Shown here piece after piece: positions 23,833 to 32,930 of a stretch of DNA of 40,175 nt (position 1 is its first letter; the number at the start of each line of letters is the position of its first letter). The notes beneath the pieces were generated by a model. That model was not told where the DNA came from. It did not search any database and was given only the letters and a program-made list of their open reading frames with translations. The stretch is taken from contig JANQEJ010000019.1 in the NCBI GenBank assembly GCA_028278425.1, positions 1-40,175 on the forward strand, in the 5' to 3' direction. Origin of the DNA: Planctomycetota bacterium (GTDB taxonomy: Bacteria > Planctomycetota > UBA1135 > GCA-002686595). The translations under genes were made by a program, and so were the position numbers.

Positions 23833-24462
23833 GTGCGGGACGTCCTGGCGGCCATCGAGCGGGAGCGCTGCTCCGCGATCTTGCGGACTCCGTACGCCGA
23901 GGCCGCGGGCCCCGCGATGCGCGCGGCGGTCGAGGGGGGCTTCCGCGTCGTCGAGTTCACGCTGTCGACGCCCGGCGCGCTCGAGCGGATCCACGAGTTT
24001 GCGGCGGAGGACGGGCTCGTCGTCGGCGCCGGGACCGTGCTGGACGTCGAGGGAGCTCGCGCGGCCCGCGAGGCGGGGGCGCGCTTCCTCGTCGCGCCGA
24101 ACACCGATCCGGCCGTGATCGGTTACGCGCAAGAGCACGGGCTCGTCTCCATCCCGGGCGCCGCGACCCCGACCGAGATGCTCGCCGCGCACCGCGCGGG
24201 CTCGACCTTCGTCAAGGTATTCCCGGCGCCGGCGGGCGGGCCGGACTTCGTGCGCGCCGTGCTCGGGCCCTTGCCGTTCCTGAAGCTCTTTCCGACGTCC
24301 GGCGTGACGAGAGAGAACGCCGCCGCCTTCCTCGCGGCGGGGGCCGCGGGAGTGGGGTTCGTCAACTGCCTCTTCGAGCCCGACGACCTCGCCGCGGGCC
24401 GGTTCGACGCGGTCTGCGAGCGCGCCCGCGCGATGGTCGCGGCCGTCCGCGGCGCGAGCTGA
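23833..24462 (+). CDS. eda: KDPG/KHG aldolase (2-dehydro-3-deoxyphosphogluconate aldolase)
   Basis: A 209-residue cytoplasmic class I aldolase of standard length. The Schiff-base lysine is Lys128 in 'STFVKVFPA', the catalytic Glu41 lies in VVEFTLST, and the family blocks GAGTVL (65-70), 'FLVAPNTDP' and 'PGAATPTE' are all present. It cleaves 2-keto-3-deoxy-6-phosphogluconate to pyruvate and glyceraldehyde 3-phosphate in the Entner-Doudoroff or hexuronate pathways. No edd, KDG kinase or sugar gene is nearby; instead a decarboxylase gene begins one base after its stop. The start is GTG, with no Shine-Dalgarno. Confidence 0.93.
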   Translation: MRDVLAAIERERCSAILRTPYAEAAGPAMRAAVEGGFRVVEFTLSTPGALERIHEFAAEDGLVVGAGTVLDVEGARAAREAGARFLVAPNTDPAVIGYAQEHGLVSIPGAATPTEMLAAHRAGSTFVKVFPAPAGGPDFVRAVLGPLPFLKLFPTSGVTRENAAAFLAAGAAGVGFVNCLFEPDDLAAGRFDAVCERARAMVAAVRGAS

Positions 24463-24463
24463 C

Positions 24464-25831
<1,368 letters not shown>

Positions 25832-25863
25832 TCTCCCCGGGCACCCCGGGTCCGCGGATGGGA

Positions 25864-25869
25864 TAAGCT
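25864..25869 (+). promoter_or_regulatory. -10 hexamer TAAGCT upstream of the FabH-like gene
   Basis: TAAGCT lies 35 nt before ATG 25905, in the 73-base gap after the decarboxylase gene. It could give the FabH-like gene its own promoter. Confidence 0.35.
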
Positions 25870-25904
25870 CTTCGCGCGCCATCGGCCCACCCAGCCCCTT
25901 CCCC

Positions 25905-26852
25905 ATGTACATCGCCGGAACCGGTTTCCACATTCCGGAGAAGAAGCTCACCAACGCCCAGCTCATCGCGATGGTGGACACGTCGGACCAGTGGATCCTC
26001 TCCCACACCGGGATCGAGGAGCGACGGGTGGCGACCGACGACGTGGACACCAGCGACCTCGGCGTGCAGGCGACCCGAGCGGCCCTCGCCGCCGCCCGCT
26101 GGCGGGCGGAAGACCTCGACCTCCTGGTGTGCGCGACCAGCACACCGGATCGGCTCATCCCCGCCACGGCGTCCCTGATCGGGATGAAGATGGAGATCGA
26201 CCCGGTGGCCTTCGACGTGAACGCCGCTTGCTCGGGCTTCGTCTACGGGCTGGCGGTCGCGCAGGCGCTCGGCGTCGCGCACGGCTACCGACGCATCGCG
26301 CTCACGACGCCGGAGAAGTACTCGCGCGTCACCGACTACACCGACCGCGCGACCTGCGTCTTCTTCGGCGACAGCGCGGGCACCGTGCTCCTGCAGCCGG
26401 ACGAGCCCGAGGCGGGCTTCGAAGTGGTCGACGTCGTGATGGCCAACATGAACGAGGGCGCCGACTTCGTCATCACTCCGGTGGGCGGCTACTTCTGGCA
26501 GAACGGCCGGCGCGTGCTCGAGTACGCGATGAAGGGCTTCAGCGAGAGCGCGAAGGACGTCCTGAGGCGCAACGAGCTCGCCCCGGGCGACCTCAAGGCG
26601 TGGGTGGGCCACCAGGCGAACCTGCGCGCGCTCGAGGCGGTGGCCGAGCTCGTGGGCATCGCGCCCGAGCAGCACTGGTTCAACGTCGACCGCTGCGGCA
26701 ACCAGGGAGCGGCCGGCGTCATCACGACCTTCTGCGAGGAGGTCGTGGCGCGCGAGGCCGAGATCGCCCACGGCGACCTGTTCCTGCTGACCGTCTTCGG
26801 GTCCGGGTTCACGACGGGGAGCGCGCTCCTGCGCCGCGTCGACCGGCGCTAG
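25905..26852 (+). CDS. 3-oxoacyl-ACP synthase III family protein (FabH-like)
   Basis: A 315-residue thiolase-fold condensing enzyme. The catalytic triad is complete: Cys109 in 'DVNAACSGFVYGL', His236 in 'VGHQANLRAL' and Asn266 in 'CGNQGAAGV'. FabH makes acetoacetyl-ACP from acetyl-CoA and malonyl-ACP to start fatty-acid synthesis. FabH paralogues also act in specialised lipids, and the absence of other fab genes here leaves the role open. The start is ATG 25905; there is no Shine-Dalgarno, but the reading before it is not protein-like. Its stop shares bases with the stop of the convergent MBOAT gene. Confidence 0.92.
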   Translation: MYIAGTGFHIPEKKLTNAQLIAMVDTSDQWILSHTGIEERRVATDDVDTSDLGVQATRAALAAARWRAEDLDLLVCATSTPDRLIPATASLIGMKMEIDPVAFDVNAACSGFVYGLAVAQALGVAHGYRRIALTTPEKYSRVTDYTDRATCVFFGDSAGTVLLQPDEPEAGFEVVDVVMANMNEGADFVITPVGGYFWQNGRRVLEYAMKGFSESAKDVLRRNELAPGDLKAWVGHQANLRALEAVAELVGIAPEQHWFNVDRCGNQGAAGVITTFCEEVVAREAEIAHGDLFLLTVFGSGFTTGSALLRRVDRR

Positions 26853-28243
26853 AACTGGAAGTAGATGAACGGCGTGTCGCGCGCGAGCGCGAACGCAACG
26901 CTTCCGCAAGCCGTGCCGAACAGAAGCGCGGCTACCGGGGTCGGTAGGGCCTTCAGACCGCGGACGATCGGCGTCTCGATGGATTGCGGCAGGTAGTGGG
27001 TCGCAGCCGCGAAGGCCAGAGCGGTCAACGCCCACGGCGAGACCGCGAACGTGTCACCGAATCGGACGAAGACTCCGACGAGCTGATCGAGGCTGTCCGC
27101 GCGCACGAACGCGAGCGTGAAGGCGACGAAGTGCCACGCCACAAGCCAGGAGATCGCGCGGCGTATCTTGGTGGTTCCGAAAGGGCCGCCGCGGTAGGCC
27201 TCCAAGCGCCGCTCGAGCACCATGGCGCCTCCCTGAAGCAGGCCGTACAGCACCCAGATCACGCTCGCTCCGTGCCAGAGCGCGATGATCAGCATCGTGA
27301 GCACCAGGTTGCGAGACACCTTCCATTCGCTACCGCGCGAGCCACCCATCGGAATGTAGACGTAATCGCGCACCCAGAAGGAGAGCGACACGTGCCAGCG
27401 CCGCCAGAACTCGCGGACCGATCGAGACTGGAACGGCGCGAGGAAGTTCTCCGGGATGTCAAAACCCAGAATGCGGGCGGAGCCGATGGCGATGTCCGAG
27501 TAGCCGGAGAAGTCGCCGTAGATCTGGAACGCGAACCCGTAGAGGGCGAGGAGGTGCATCAGCGGCGTGTACTGCTCCGGCGCCGCGTACACCGGGTCGA
27601 CCAGGTAGAGGCCGATCACGTCCGCGAGCAGGATCTTCTTCACCAGCCCTTGGCCGATGCGCCACAGCCCGTCGTGCAGGCGCTCGCGGTTGAACCGCGG
27701 CAGGAGCTCGAGCTGCGGCAGGAAGTCCCTCGCGCGCACGATCGGCCCCGCCACGAGCTGCGGGAAGAACGAGACGAAGAGCGCGAACTCCCCGAAGTTG
27801 CGCGCCGGCTTCAAGACGCCGCGGTAGATATCGATCGTGTAGGAGAGCGTCTGGAACGTGTAGAAGGAGATCCCGACCGGCACGACGCCCTCCCACACCC
27901 AGTCGAGTCCCTCGGAGACGCCGAACAGCGCCCGCAACGAATCGGCCGCCCAGCCGGTGTACTTGAAGTAGCCGAGGACCGCGAGGTTGCCGCCGAGGCT
28001 CGCGAGCAGCCCGAGCTTGCGGCCGCGCTTCGTCTTGGCGGTGTGGATCCATTGCCCGCAGCCGTAGTCGAGGAACGTCGAGAAGACGATCAGCCCCAGG
28101 AACCAGAACTCCCACCGGGAGTAGAAGAAGTAGCTCGCGACCAGCAGCAGGGGCAGGCGGACGAGGCGCCACGGCGCGACCGCCCAGAAGGCGGCGACGA
28201 CGATGACCAGGAAGAACGCGTAGTTGAGGCTGTGGAACGTCAA
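26849..28243 (-). CDS. MBOAT-family membrane O-acyltransferase (AlgI/DltB-like)
   Basis: A 464-residue inner-membrane protein with about ten hydrophobic segments. The AlgI family hallmarks are present: 'FPQLVAGPIVRA' (160-171), 'YGDFSGYSDIAIG' (242-254), 'RRWHVSLSFWVRDYVYIPMG' (281-300, His284) and the catalytic His324 in ALWHG. The C-terminus 'TPFIYFQF' is also typical. It moves acyl groups across the membrane for O-acylation of an exported glycan or wall polymer. The start is TTG 28243, 6 bases after the SGNH gene stop on the same strand, so the two are co-transcribed and likely work as a pair, like AlgI with AlgJ/AlgX. Confidence 0.95.
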   Translation of the reverse strand: MTFHSLNYAFFLVIVVAAFWAVAPWRLVRLPLLLVASYFFYSRWEFWFLGLIVFSTFLDYGCGQWIHTAKTKRGRKLGLLASLGGNLAVLGYFKYTGWAADSLRALFGVSEGLDWVWEGVVPVGISFYTFQTLSYTIDIYRGVLKPARNFGEFALFVSFFPQLVAGPIVRARDFLPQLELLPRFNRERLHDGLWRIGQGLVKKILLADVIGLYLVDPVYAAPEQYTPLMHLLALYGFAFQIYGDFSGYSDIAIGSARILGFDIPENFLAPFQSRSVREFWRRWHVSLSFWVRDYVYIPMGGSRGSEWKVSRNLVLTMLIIALWHGASVIWVLYGLLQGGAMVLERRLEAYRGGPFGTTKIRRAISWLVAWHFVAFTLAFVRADSLDQLVGVFVRFGDTFAVSPWALTALAFAAATHYLPQSIETPIVRGLKALPTPVAALLFGTACGSVAFALARDTPFIYFQF

Positions 28244-28249
28244 CCGGCG

Positions 28250-29413
28250 CTAGCTCCTGGGGCGGGCCTTTCGTCGCGCGCGTAGTTCGTCGATCAGACC
28301 TGCGTCGCCGGTGAGACGCTCGAGGAGCGCGCGGCCGATTCGCTTGTGGCCGGCGGCGCTCCAGTGGTTCGTATCGGGCGTCGTGAACTGCGGCTGGTCG
28401 GCCCAGCGGCTCATCTCCGGATAGAGGGTCCACGTCTGGATGCCGAGCGCCTGGATCGCCTCGATCAGCGCCATGCAGGGCTCCGCGCGCGGCGTTCCGA
28501 TCGGCGGCGCGCCGCGTTTGAGATTGCGCGTCAGGTATCTGCGGTACTTGGCGTCGCCGAACTGCGAAGGGTGGGGGATCACGACGAGGCGGAGCTCGAC
28601 GCCCCGCGCGTCGGCCGCGTCGCGCAGCGCGGCGAGCTCGTCCAGCGTGCGCTGGACCATCGCTTCGATCTTCGGGTTCTCGGTCGGGACCCGCGTGAGC
28701 AGAAAACCCTCCATCTCCTGGTCGCGCTGGTCGTCCTGCTCGAGCAGGCGATGGCGCGTGTACAGGTGCGAGTGGAGCAGAAGGTCGTGAACGGTCGCGA
28801 CGAGGGGAATCAACGGCTCGGGCCACGCTTCGGCCAGGTCCCGCGGGACCAGCCGGTCACCGACGCGCACCATGTGGCGCGTCGTGGAAACGTCGAGCAG
28901 CGACTGGTCGCCGGGCGAGGCGAAGACGAGGACGAGGTCCGGGTCGACCTGGTCCATGAGCCGCACCGCGAGCCGCGCGCTCTGCACGGTCGAGTACCCC
29001 ATCACGCCGCCGTTCAACGCGCGCCAGTCTCCGCTGACCTCGTTCGCGCAGAACCGCTCGAGCTCGGCCGACCACGTCTCGTGCACGAGCGGACCGCCCT
29101 TGCCCGCGCCGTAGACGTTGGACGGCCCCGTCCCGAGGATGCGCACCTCGGTGGGGGGGGCGTCGTCCGGGATCTCGGGGCTGCGCAGGCCGAGCGAGTT
29201 GATCGTCGTGTTCTCGTTGACGAAGCCCGGCCGGTTCACCCATGCGCATTCGGGGTCCGGCAGGAAGAGCCCCTCCTCGCTCAAGTCGCGCAGCGAGTCC
29301 GCGTAGCCCACCGCCACGTCGACGACCGCGAACCCCACCGCCGCGCCGACCAGGGTCGTGGCGAGCGCCTTCAGGGCTCTCGCGCGCGGGACGGCTTGCC
29401 TCGTGAGCGACAT
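28250..29413 (-). CDS. SGNH-hydrolase-like partner of the MBOAT acyltransferase (AlgJ/AlgX type)
   Basis: A 387-residue protein with an N-terminal membrane anchor or signal (about 14-36), so it faces the periplasm. An SGNH-type fold is indicated by block I 'ILGTGPSNVYGAG', with Ser98 in place of a textbook GDS, and by the Asp347-x-x-His350 pair in 'DTNHWSAAGH'. 'LVLVFASPGDQ' follows the first strand region. Such proteins complete transfer of the acyl group to the glycan. Gene order SGNH then MBOAT with a 6-base gap supports this. Directly upstream its ATG abuts a stop codon that ends an MBOAT C-terminal remnant. Confidence 0.85.
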   Translation of the reverse strand: MSLTRQAVPRARALKALATTLVGAAVGFAVVDVAVGYADSLRDLSEEGLFLPDPECAWVNRPGFVNENTTINSLGLRSPEIPDDAPPTEVRILGTGPSNVYGAGKGGPLVHETWSAELERFCANEVSGDWRALNGGVMGYSTVQSARLAVRLMDQVDPDLVLVFASPGDQSLLDVSTTRHMVRVGDRLVPRDLAEAWPEPLIPLVATVHDLLLHSHLYTRHRLLEQDDQRDQEMEGFLLTRVPTENPKIEAMVQRTLDELAALRDAADARGVELRLVVIPHPSQFGDAKYRRYLTRNLKRGAPPIGTPRAEPCMALIEAIQALGIQTWTLYPEMSRWADQPQFTTPDTNHWSAAGHKRIGRALLERLTGDAGLIDELRARRKARPRS

Positions 29414-29500
29414 CTAGGGCAGGAAGTAGAGGAAAGGGGTCCCGCCTGCCAGCACAAAGGCGACTCTGCCGAGGTTGGGGGGGAGGCTCCTCGAGAGGGA
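29414..29500 (-). pseudogene. C-terminal remnant of a second MBOAT gene
   Basis: On the minus strand, an open stretch of about 28 codons ends at the TAG adjoining the SGNH start codon. Its last residues, VAFVLAGGTPFLYFLP, align with the end of the intact MBOAT protein in this window, VAFALARDTPFIYFQF. An in-frame stop (TAG) precedes it near 29505, and nothing MBOAT-like lies further upstream. The remnant is too short for ORF calling and is best explained by deletion of a tandem MBOAT copy. Confidence 0.65.
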
Positions 29501-29538
29501 GTTTGCTCGATCCTAAGCCCTTGTGCGCGAGCTGGGAA

Positions 29539-29733
29539 CTACTCCGCTTCGCGCGCGCCGACGAGGGCGTTGAGCACCACGACGAAGCAGAGCGAGAGTC
29601 CCCCGACGACCCACATGCGCGCGAACACCTCGAACGGCAGCTCGCCCATCCCGCGGACGCCCTTCGTCATCCACATCCCCGCAAAGCCGAGGAGCCAGAG
29701 AAGCATGCAAAAGCGGGCGAGTGCGACGTTCAT
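29539..29733 (-). CDS. Small two-helix membrane protein
   Basis: A 64-residue protein from ATG 29733, which has GGAGG about 6-7 nt upstream. Two hydrophobic helices (about 5-22 and 38-58) are joined by a short loop with 'MTKGVRGMGELPFEVF'; the tail is short and charged. I do not recognise the family. A longer frame extends to 29877 but is Arg/Pro-rich and runs through the tRNA promoter region, so I reject it. It is a single gene. Confidence 0.65.
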   Translation of the reverse strand: MNVALARFCMLLWLLGFAGMWMTKGVRGMGELPFEVFARMWVVGGLSLCFVVVLNALVGAREAE

Positions 29734-29860
29734 GGGGGGACCTCCGTGCCCCTCTGGAGCAACGGCGGTGCCAACCCGAAACCGGGTGGATCCGGCGCAG
29801 AATGGCCTATCGAAGGGACATCGCCGGAAAGGCTGCGGCCGGTCCGAGGACACCCTCAGG

Positions 29861-29888
29861 TTGACCTCGAGCCCCATCCCGCTACCCT
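29861..29888 (+). promoter_or_regulatory. Promoter of tRNA-Cys
   Basis: TTGACC (29861-29866) and TACCCT (29883-29888) are spaced by 16 nt, close to the sigma-70 consensus. This is the clearest -35/-10 pair in the window. The expected transcription start is near 29895, about 34 nt before the mature tRNA. Confidence 0.6.
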
Positions 29889-29898
29889 GGTTCGGCTC

Positions 29899-29922
29899 GG
29901 TCCGGCCGCACGCGGCCGGACC
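29899..29922 (+). other. Hairpin in the pre-tRNA leader
   Basis: GGTCCGGCCG (29899-29908) pairs perfectly with CGGCCGGACC (29913-29922) around the loop CACG. It starts at about the predicted transcription start and ends 6 nt before the mature tRNA 5' end. Confidence 0.6.
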
Positions 29923-29928
29923 TCAAAG

Positions 29929-30003
29929 GGCGGCATAGCCAAGTGGCTAAGGCGACGGATTGCAAATCCGTTATCCCCGGTTCGAGTCCGGGTGCCGCCT
30001 CCA
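29929..30003 (+). tRNA. tRNA-Cys (anticodon GCA), 3' CCA encoded
   Basis: The cloverleaf is complete. The acceptor stem pairs GGCGGCA with TGCCGCC. The D arm has GCC/GGC. The anticodon stem ACGGA/TCCGT encloses the loop TTGCAAA with anticodon GCA. The T arm is CCCGG-TTCGAGT-CCGGG. The discriminator is U, as expected for tRNA-Cys, and the terminal CCA (30001-30003) is encoded in the DNA. Confidence 0.97.
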
Positions 30004-30019
30004 TTCGCTGCGCCTGGGA

Positions 30020-30463
30020 TCAGGCGTCGGCGAGATATCCCCAGGCCGCACCGAGCCCGATCCCGTTCGTCAGCGTGATCGAAGCGTCCGCGTCCACCTT
30101 CAATCCCGGTGGCACGGGGTACATCGTCGTTTCCACCGGTGCGCTGGCGCTGGCGCGCAAGAGCTCCACGCCGTCCACCAGGAACGACGTGCTCCCACCG
30201 TTGTTCGCCTTGGTGCCGAGGGCCGTGAGCACGAAGACCTTGCCCGTGGGGACGATGAACACCGAACCCTCGTCGATCCTCATCATCTGGCTGGGTGCGG
30301 GCACGCCCGCCACCTGCACGGGCCCGTCGATGGTGAGGTCCAACGTGCTGACGAGCTGCCGCGTCGGACTGGAGCCGACGGGCACCTGGAAGGCGGAGAG
30401 CGTGAGGAGCGCGACGCCGAGGCTGGCGGCGCCGACGAGGGCGGAGAGTGGCTGGATTCTCAT
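30020..30463 (-). CDS. Small exported protein of unknown function
   Basis: A 147-residue protein from ATG 30463 with an N-terminal signal or anchor (about 1-25). The mature part is beta-rich, with alternating hydrophobic residues and motifs such as 'VFIVPTGKVFVLTALG' and 'FLVDGVELL', suggesting a small beta-sandwich; there is no Cys and no catalytic motif. The family is not recognised. The longer frame to 30562 is Arg-rich and rejected. The stop lies 17 bases from the tRNA 3' end, on the opposite strand. Confidence 0.7.
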   Translation of the reverse strand: MRIQPLSALVGAASLGVALLTLSAFQVPVGSSPTRQLVSTLDLTIDGPVQVAGVPAPSQMMRIDEGSVFIVPTGKVFVLTALGTKANNGGSTSFLVDGVELLRASASAPVETTMYPVPPGLKVDADASITLTNGIGLGAAWGYLADA

Positions 30464-30492
30464 GGCGATGTCTTTCTGTTCGAGACCCGCGT

Positions 30493-30498
30493 ATCCTA
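30493..30498 (-). promoter_or_regulatory. -10 hexamer TAGGAT of the small exported protein gene
   Basis: On the minus strand TAGGAT lies 29 nt before ATG 30463. A short leader with a weak purine stretch (AGAAAGA) follows. Confidence 0.4.
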
Positions 30499-30565
30499 GC
30501 GCGTGCGTTCGAAGTCGCCGGCTCGGGTTACGCGGTGCTCGAGGGGCACGATCGGCACGCAATCG

Positions 30566-31672
30566 TCAGGCGACGGTCTCGACGCTCGCGGACGTTGCTT
30601 CCCCGAAGAGATAGTCCGCGATCCGTTCCGACACCCTGCCGTCCGTCGGACCGATCAGCTCGTCGCGGCAGCACGCCCGCGCGGCGGCGAGGCGTTCCGG
30701 CCGCTCGAGCTCGCCCTCGACCACGCGGTGCAGGTCCTTGTAGCGCCGCGCGTGCGCGGCGACGTCGCCGAAGGTGTCGATCAGCTCGCGGTCCATGCGG
30801 AGCCAGAGCCGGTAGCGCAGCGGGCCGCGGCGCGTCCAGTGCACCTTGAGGAAGTCGTTCCAGACGACGGGCTTGTCCATCGCCGCGAACTCGAGCGCCA
30901 TGGCGGAGACGTCGCTGATGAGCAGGTCGGCGGCCGCCATGAACGGGAGCGGGTCCCAGGAGTCGATCGGCGCGACGTACACGTTCGGCGCCTCGGACCA
31001 GATCGACATCAGCTCGCGGTGGCGGCGGCGCTTCCCGCCGAAGTGCGATAGGTAGTGCGGCTTGACAAGGAGGTTGAAGTCGCGGAAGTGCTCCGGCCAG
31101 TCGGGCGACATCCGCGGGAACGACGACGGCGAGTGCGTCGGCGCGTAGAGCAGCGTCCGCTTCGCCGGATCGAGCCCCGCGGCCTCCAGGTCGAAGCGCG
31201 GGCGGTCCTCCGCGGGCCCGAACAGCGGGTCCAGCTTCGCGTGGCCGACCGCCCGGAGCTCCGCCTCGGGGTACATCGCGCGGAGCTTGCGCTCGTAGAA
31301 GGGCCCTTCGATGAAGCGCACGTCGTGGACCATGAGCCCCGGCGCGTACTTGCTGAGCTTCATCCCGATGCCGTGGAAGAGCATCGCCGAGCGCGTCTCG
31401 CGCGGGAGCGCGTCGTGGTAGCCGTAGGCGTTGCCGAAGAAGATCCAGTCCGGCTTCTCGCGTTGGTGGTAGGCGAGCCCGTCCTCGCGCGTCTCGCACC
31501 ACTCCACGGGGAGGTCCCAGCGCTCGAAGGCCTTGCGCATCCCGTCCAGCATCGTCGGCCGGTTGTGGTAGGCGACGAAGCGGCAGTCCGCGCCGCGCTT
31601 GCGCAGGGCGCGGTAGACCGGCAGGTACTGCGTGAGAAAGTAGAGCTCGCGGGTGTCGAAGACGACGCGCAT
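30566..31672 (-). CDS. CDP-glycerol glycerophosphotransferase-like protein (TagB/TagF family)
   Basis: A 368-residue protein. ATG 31672 opens at the conserved N-terminal strand 'MRVVFDTREL'. The C-terminal half carries the family block 'LLISDVSAMALEFAAMDKPV', equivalent to 'LITDYSS...K.PvI' of CDP-glycerol:poly(glycerophosphate) transferases, and 'LLYAPTHS' and 'VKPHYLSHF' match the preceding motifs. These GT-B-like enzymes transfer glycerol- or ribitol-phosphate. In Gram-negative bacteria relatives build capsules or modify O-antigen, and some family members have other substrates. No tagD-like cytidylyltransferase is in the window. It is a single gene, divergent from the CHRD gene. Confidence 0.83.
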   Translation of the reverse strand: MRVVFDTRELYFLTQYLPVYRALRKRGADCRFVAYHNRPTMLDGMRKAFERWDLPVEWCETREDGLAYHQREKPDWIFFGNAYGYHDALPRETRSAMLFHGIGMKLSKYAPGLMVHDVRFIEGPFYERKLRAMYPEAELRAVGHAKLDPLFGPAEDRPRFDLEAAGLDPAKRTLLYAPTHSPSSFPRMSPDWPEHFRDFNLLVKPHYLSHFGGKRRRHRELMSIWSEAPNVYVAPIDSWDPLPFMAAADLLISDVSAMALEFAAMDKPVVWNDFLKVHWTRRGPLRYRLWLRMDRELIDTFGDVAAHARRYKDLHRVVEGELERPERLAAARACCRDELIGPTDGRVSERIADYLFGEATSASVETVA

Positions 31673-31745
31673 GCGGCGGGGATTATCGGCCCGGGAGCGA
31701 GCCGATTCCAAGGCCCCCGGTGGACCCGGAATCCCCGATCGCGGC

Positions 31746-31751
31746 TACCAT
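31746..31751 (+). promoter_or_regulatory. -10 hexamer TACCAT of the CHRD gene
   Basis: TACCAT is followed by a leader with GGGAGG and ATG 31776. This is a leadered gene and uses the same hexamer as several other genes here. Confidence 0.4.
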
Positions 31752-31775
31752 GAGTCCATCGGGAGGTTTCCGCCG

Positions 31776-32921
31776 ATGACTCTTTCTCTGCACGCCTCCG
31801 TCGCGTTGCTCGCGCTTTCGATCGTCACGTCCGGCCAGACCGCGGTCTTCCACGCGGGCCTGAGCGGCGACCAGGTCGTGCCGCCCAGCGCGAGCGCGGG
31901 GCTCGGCACCGCCGAGCTCACCTTCGACCCCGTCGCGCTGGCGCTCTCGGGCACGGTGGACCTCGACTTCGCCGGGGCGACCGCCGTGCGCGTGCGCGAC
32001 GGCTCGGCCGGGACCAACGGCCCGGTCGTCTTCGACTTCGCCGGCGGGCCGCTGACGTGGACCTGCGCGGACGAGCCGTTGACCGCGGGCGAGGTGAGCG
32101 GCCTCTTCCGCGAGGGGCTCTACCTCGAGGTCGAGAGCACCGCCTTCCCCGCGGGCGAGGTGCGGGGCAAGCTCCGCGCGCCGATCCATCTCTTCGCGGG
32201 GATGGTCGGCGGCCTCACCGTTCCGCCCTCCGGGAGCTCCGCCGTCGGCGGCGCCACGCTGACGCTTCAGCAGCCGCAGGGCGTGCTGGACGTCGTGGTC
32301 GACACCGGCGCGCTCGCGGCGACGGGCGTCACGCTGAACGTCGGATCCCCGGGCGTCGTCGGGCCGGTGCTGGCCACGCTCTCGGGCGGTCCGACGGTCT
32401 GGACGGGAACGACGGCGCCCTTGTCCGACATCGAGCTCTACCTGCTGGAGAGCAACGGGCTCTACGTCAACGTCACCTCGGCGGCGTTCCCGGCGGGCGA
32501 GATCCGCGGTCCGGTCGAGGTCGGCTTCATGAACGCGAACGTCGAGACGATCTCGGTGACCAACGGCGGCCGGCAGACGCTGCGCGTCACGACGGGACCG
32601 GGCTGCGCCGGGATGCTGTATCTCCTCTTCGGATCGATGAGCGGCACCCAGCCGGGCTTCTCCCTCGGCCAGGCGCTGATTCCGGTGAACCCCGATCCCT
32701 ACTTCGCGTGGGCGCTCGCCCATCTCGATCATCAGCTCTTCACCAACCCGGTCGGCTACCTCGACGCGCAAGGCGACGCCGTCATCGAGCTCTACATGCA
32801 CCCGATCTCCAACCCGCTTCTGGCGGGCATAGAGGTTCACCACGCCTTCGCCGCCTACGACTTCGGCCAGGGAAAGTGGCTGATGGCGGGCAACGCCGTG
32901 AAGGTGACGCTCATCCCTTGA
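31776..32921 (+). CDS. Secreted protein with two CHRD domains and planctomycete-type C-terminal domain
   Basis: A 381-residue protein with a signal peptide (about 1-21). Two tandem CHRD (chordin-like) domains cover about 22-137 and 138-250; each ends in the diagnostic motif FPAGE(V/I)RG (124-131 and 238-245). The remaining ~130 residues form a separate domain with 'SGTQPGFSLG', 'NPDPYF', 'GYLDAQGDA' and a terminal AGNAVKVTLIP. This tail type recurs in planctomycete secreted proteins and twice more in this window. Function is unknown, probably extracellular matrix. It is followed 9 bases later by the GNAT gene. Confidence 0.92.
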   Translation: MTLSLHASVALLALSIVTSGQTAVFHAGLSGDQVVPPSASAGLGTAELTFDPVALALSGTVDLDFAGATAVRVRDGSAGTNGPVVFDFAGGPLTWTCADEPLTAGEVSGLFREGLYLEVESTAFPAGEVRGKLRAPIHLFAGMVGGLTVPPSGSSAVGGATLTLQQPQGVLDVVVDTGALAATGVTLNVGSPGVVGPVLATLSGGPTVWTGTTAPLSDIELYLLESNGLYVNVTSAAFPAGEIRGPVEVGFMNANVETISVTNGGRQTLRVTTGPGCAGMLYLLFGSMSGTQPGFSLGQALIPVNPDPYFAWALAHLDHQLFTNPVGYLDAQGDAVIELYMHPISNPLLAGIEVHHAFAAYDFGQGKWLMAGNAVKVTLIP

Positions 32922-32930
32922 TCCGTACGA

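Noticed and set aside
29539..29877. Longer (112-codon) version of the small membrane protein
   Set aside because: The added N-terminal 48 residues are Arg/Pro-rich, and the internal ATG 29733 has a good GGAGG ribosome binding site.
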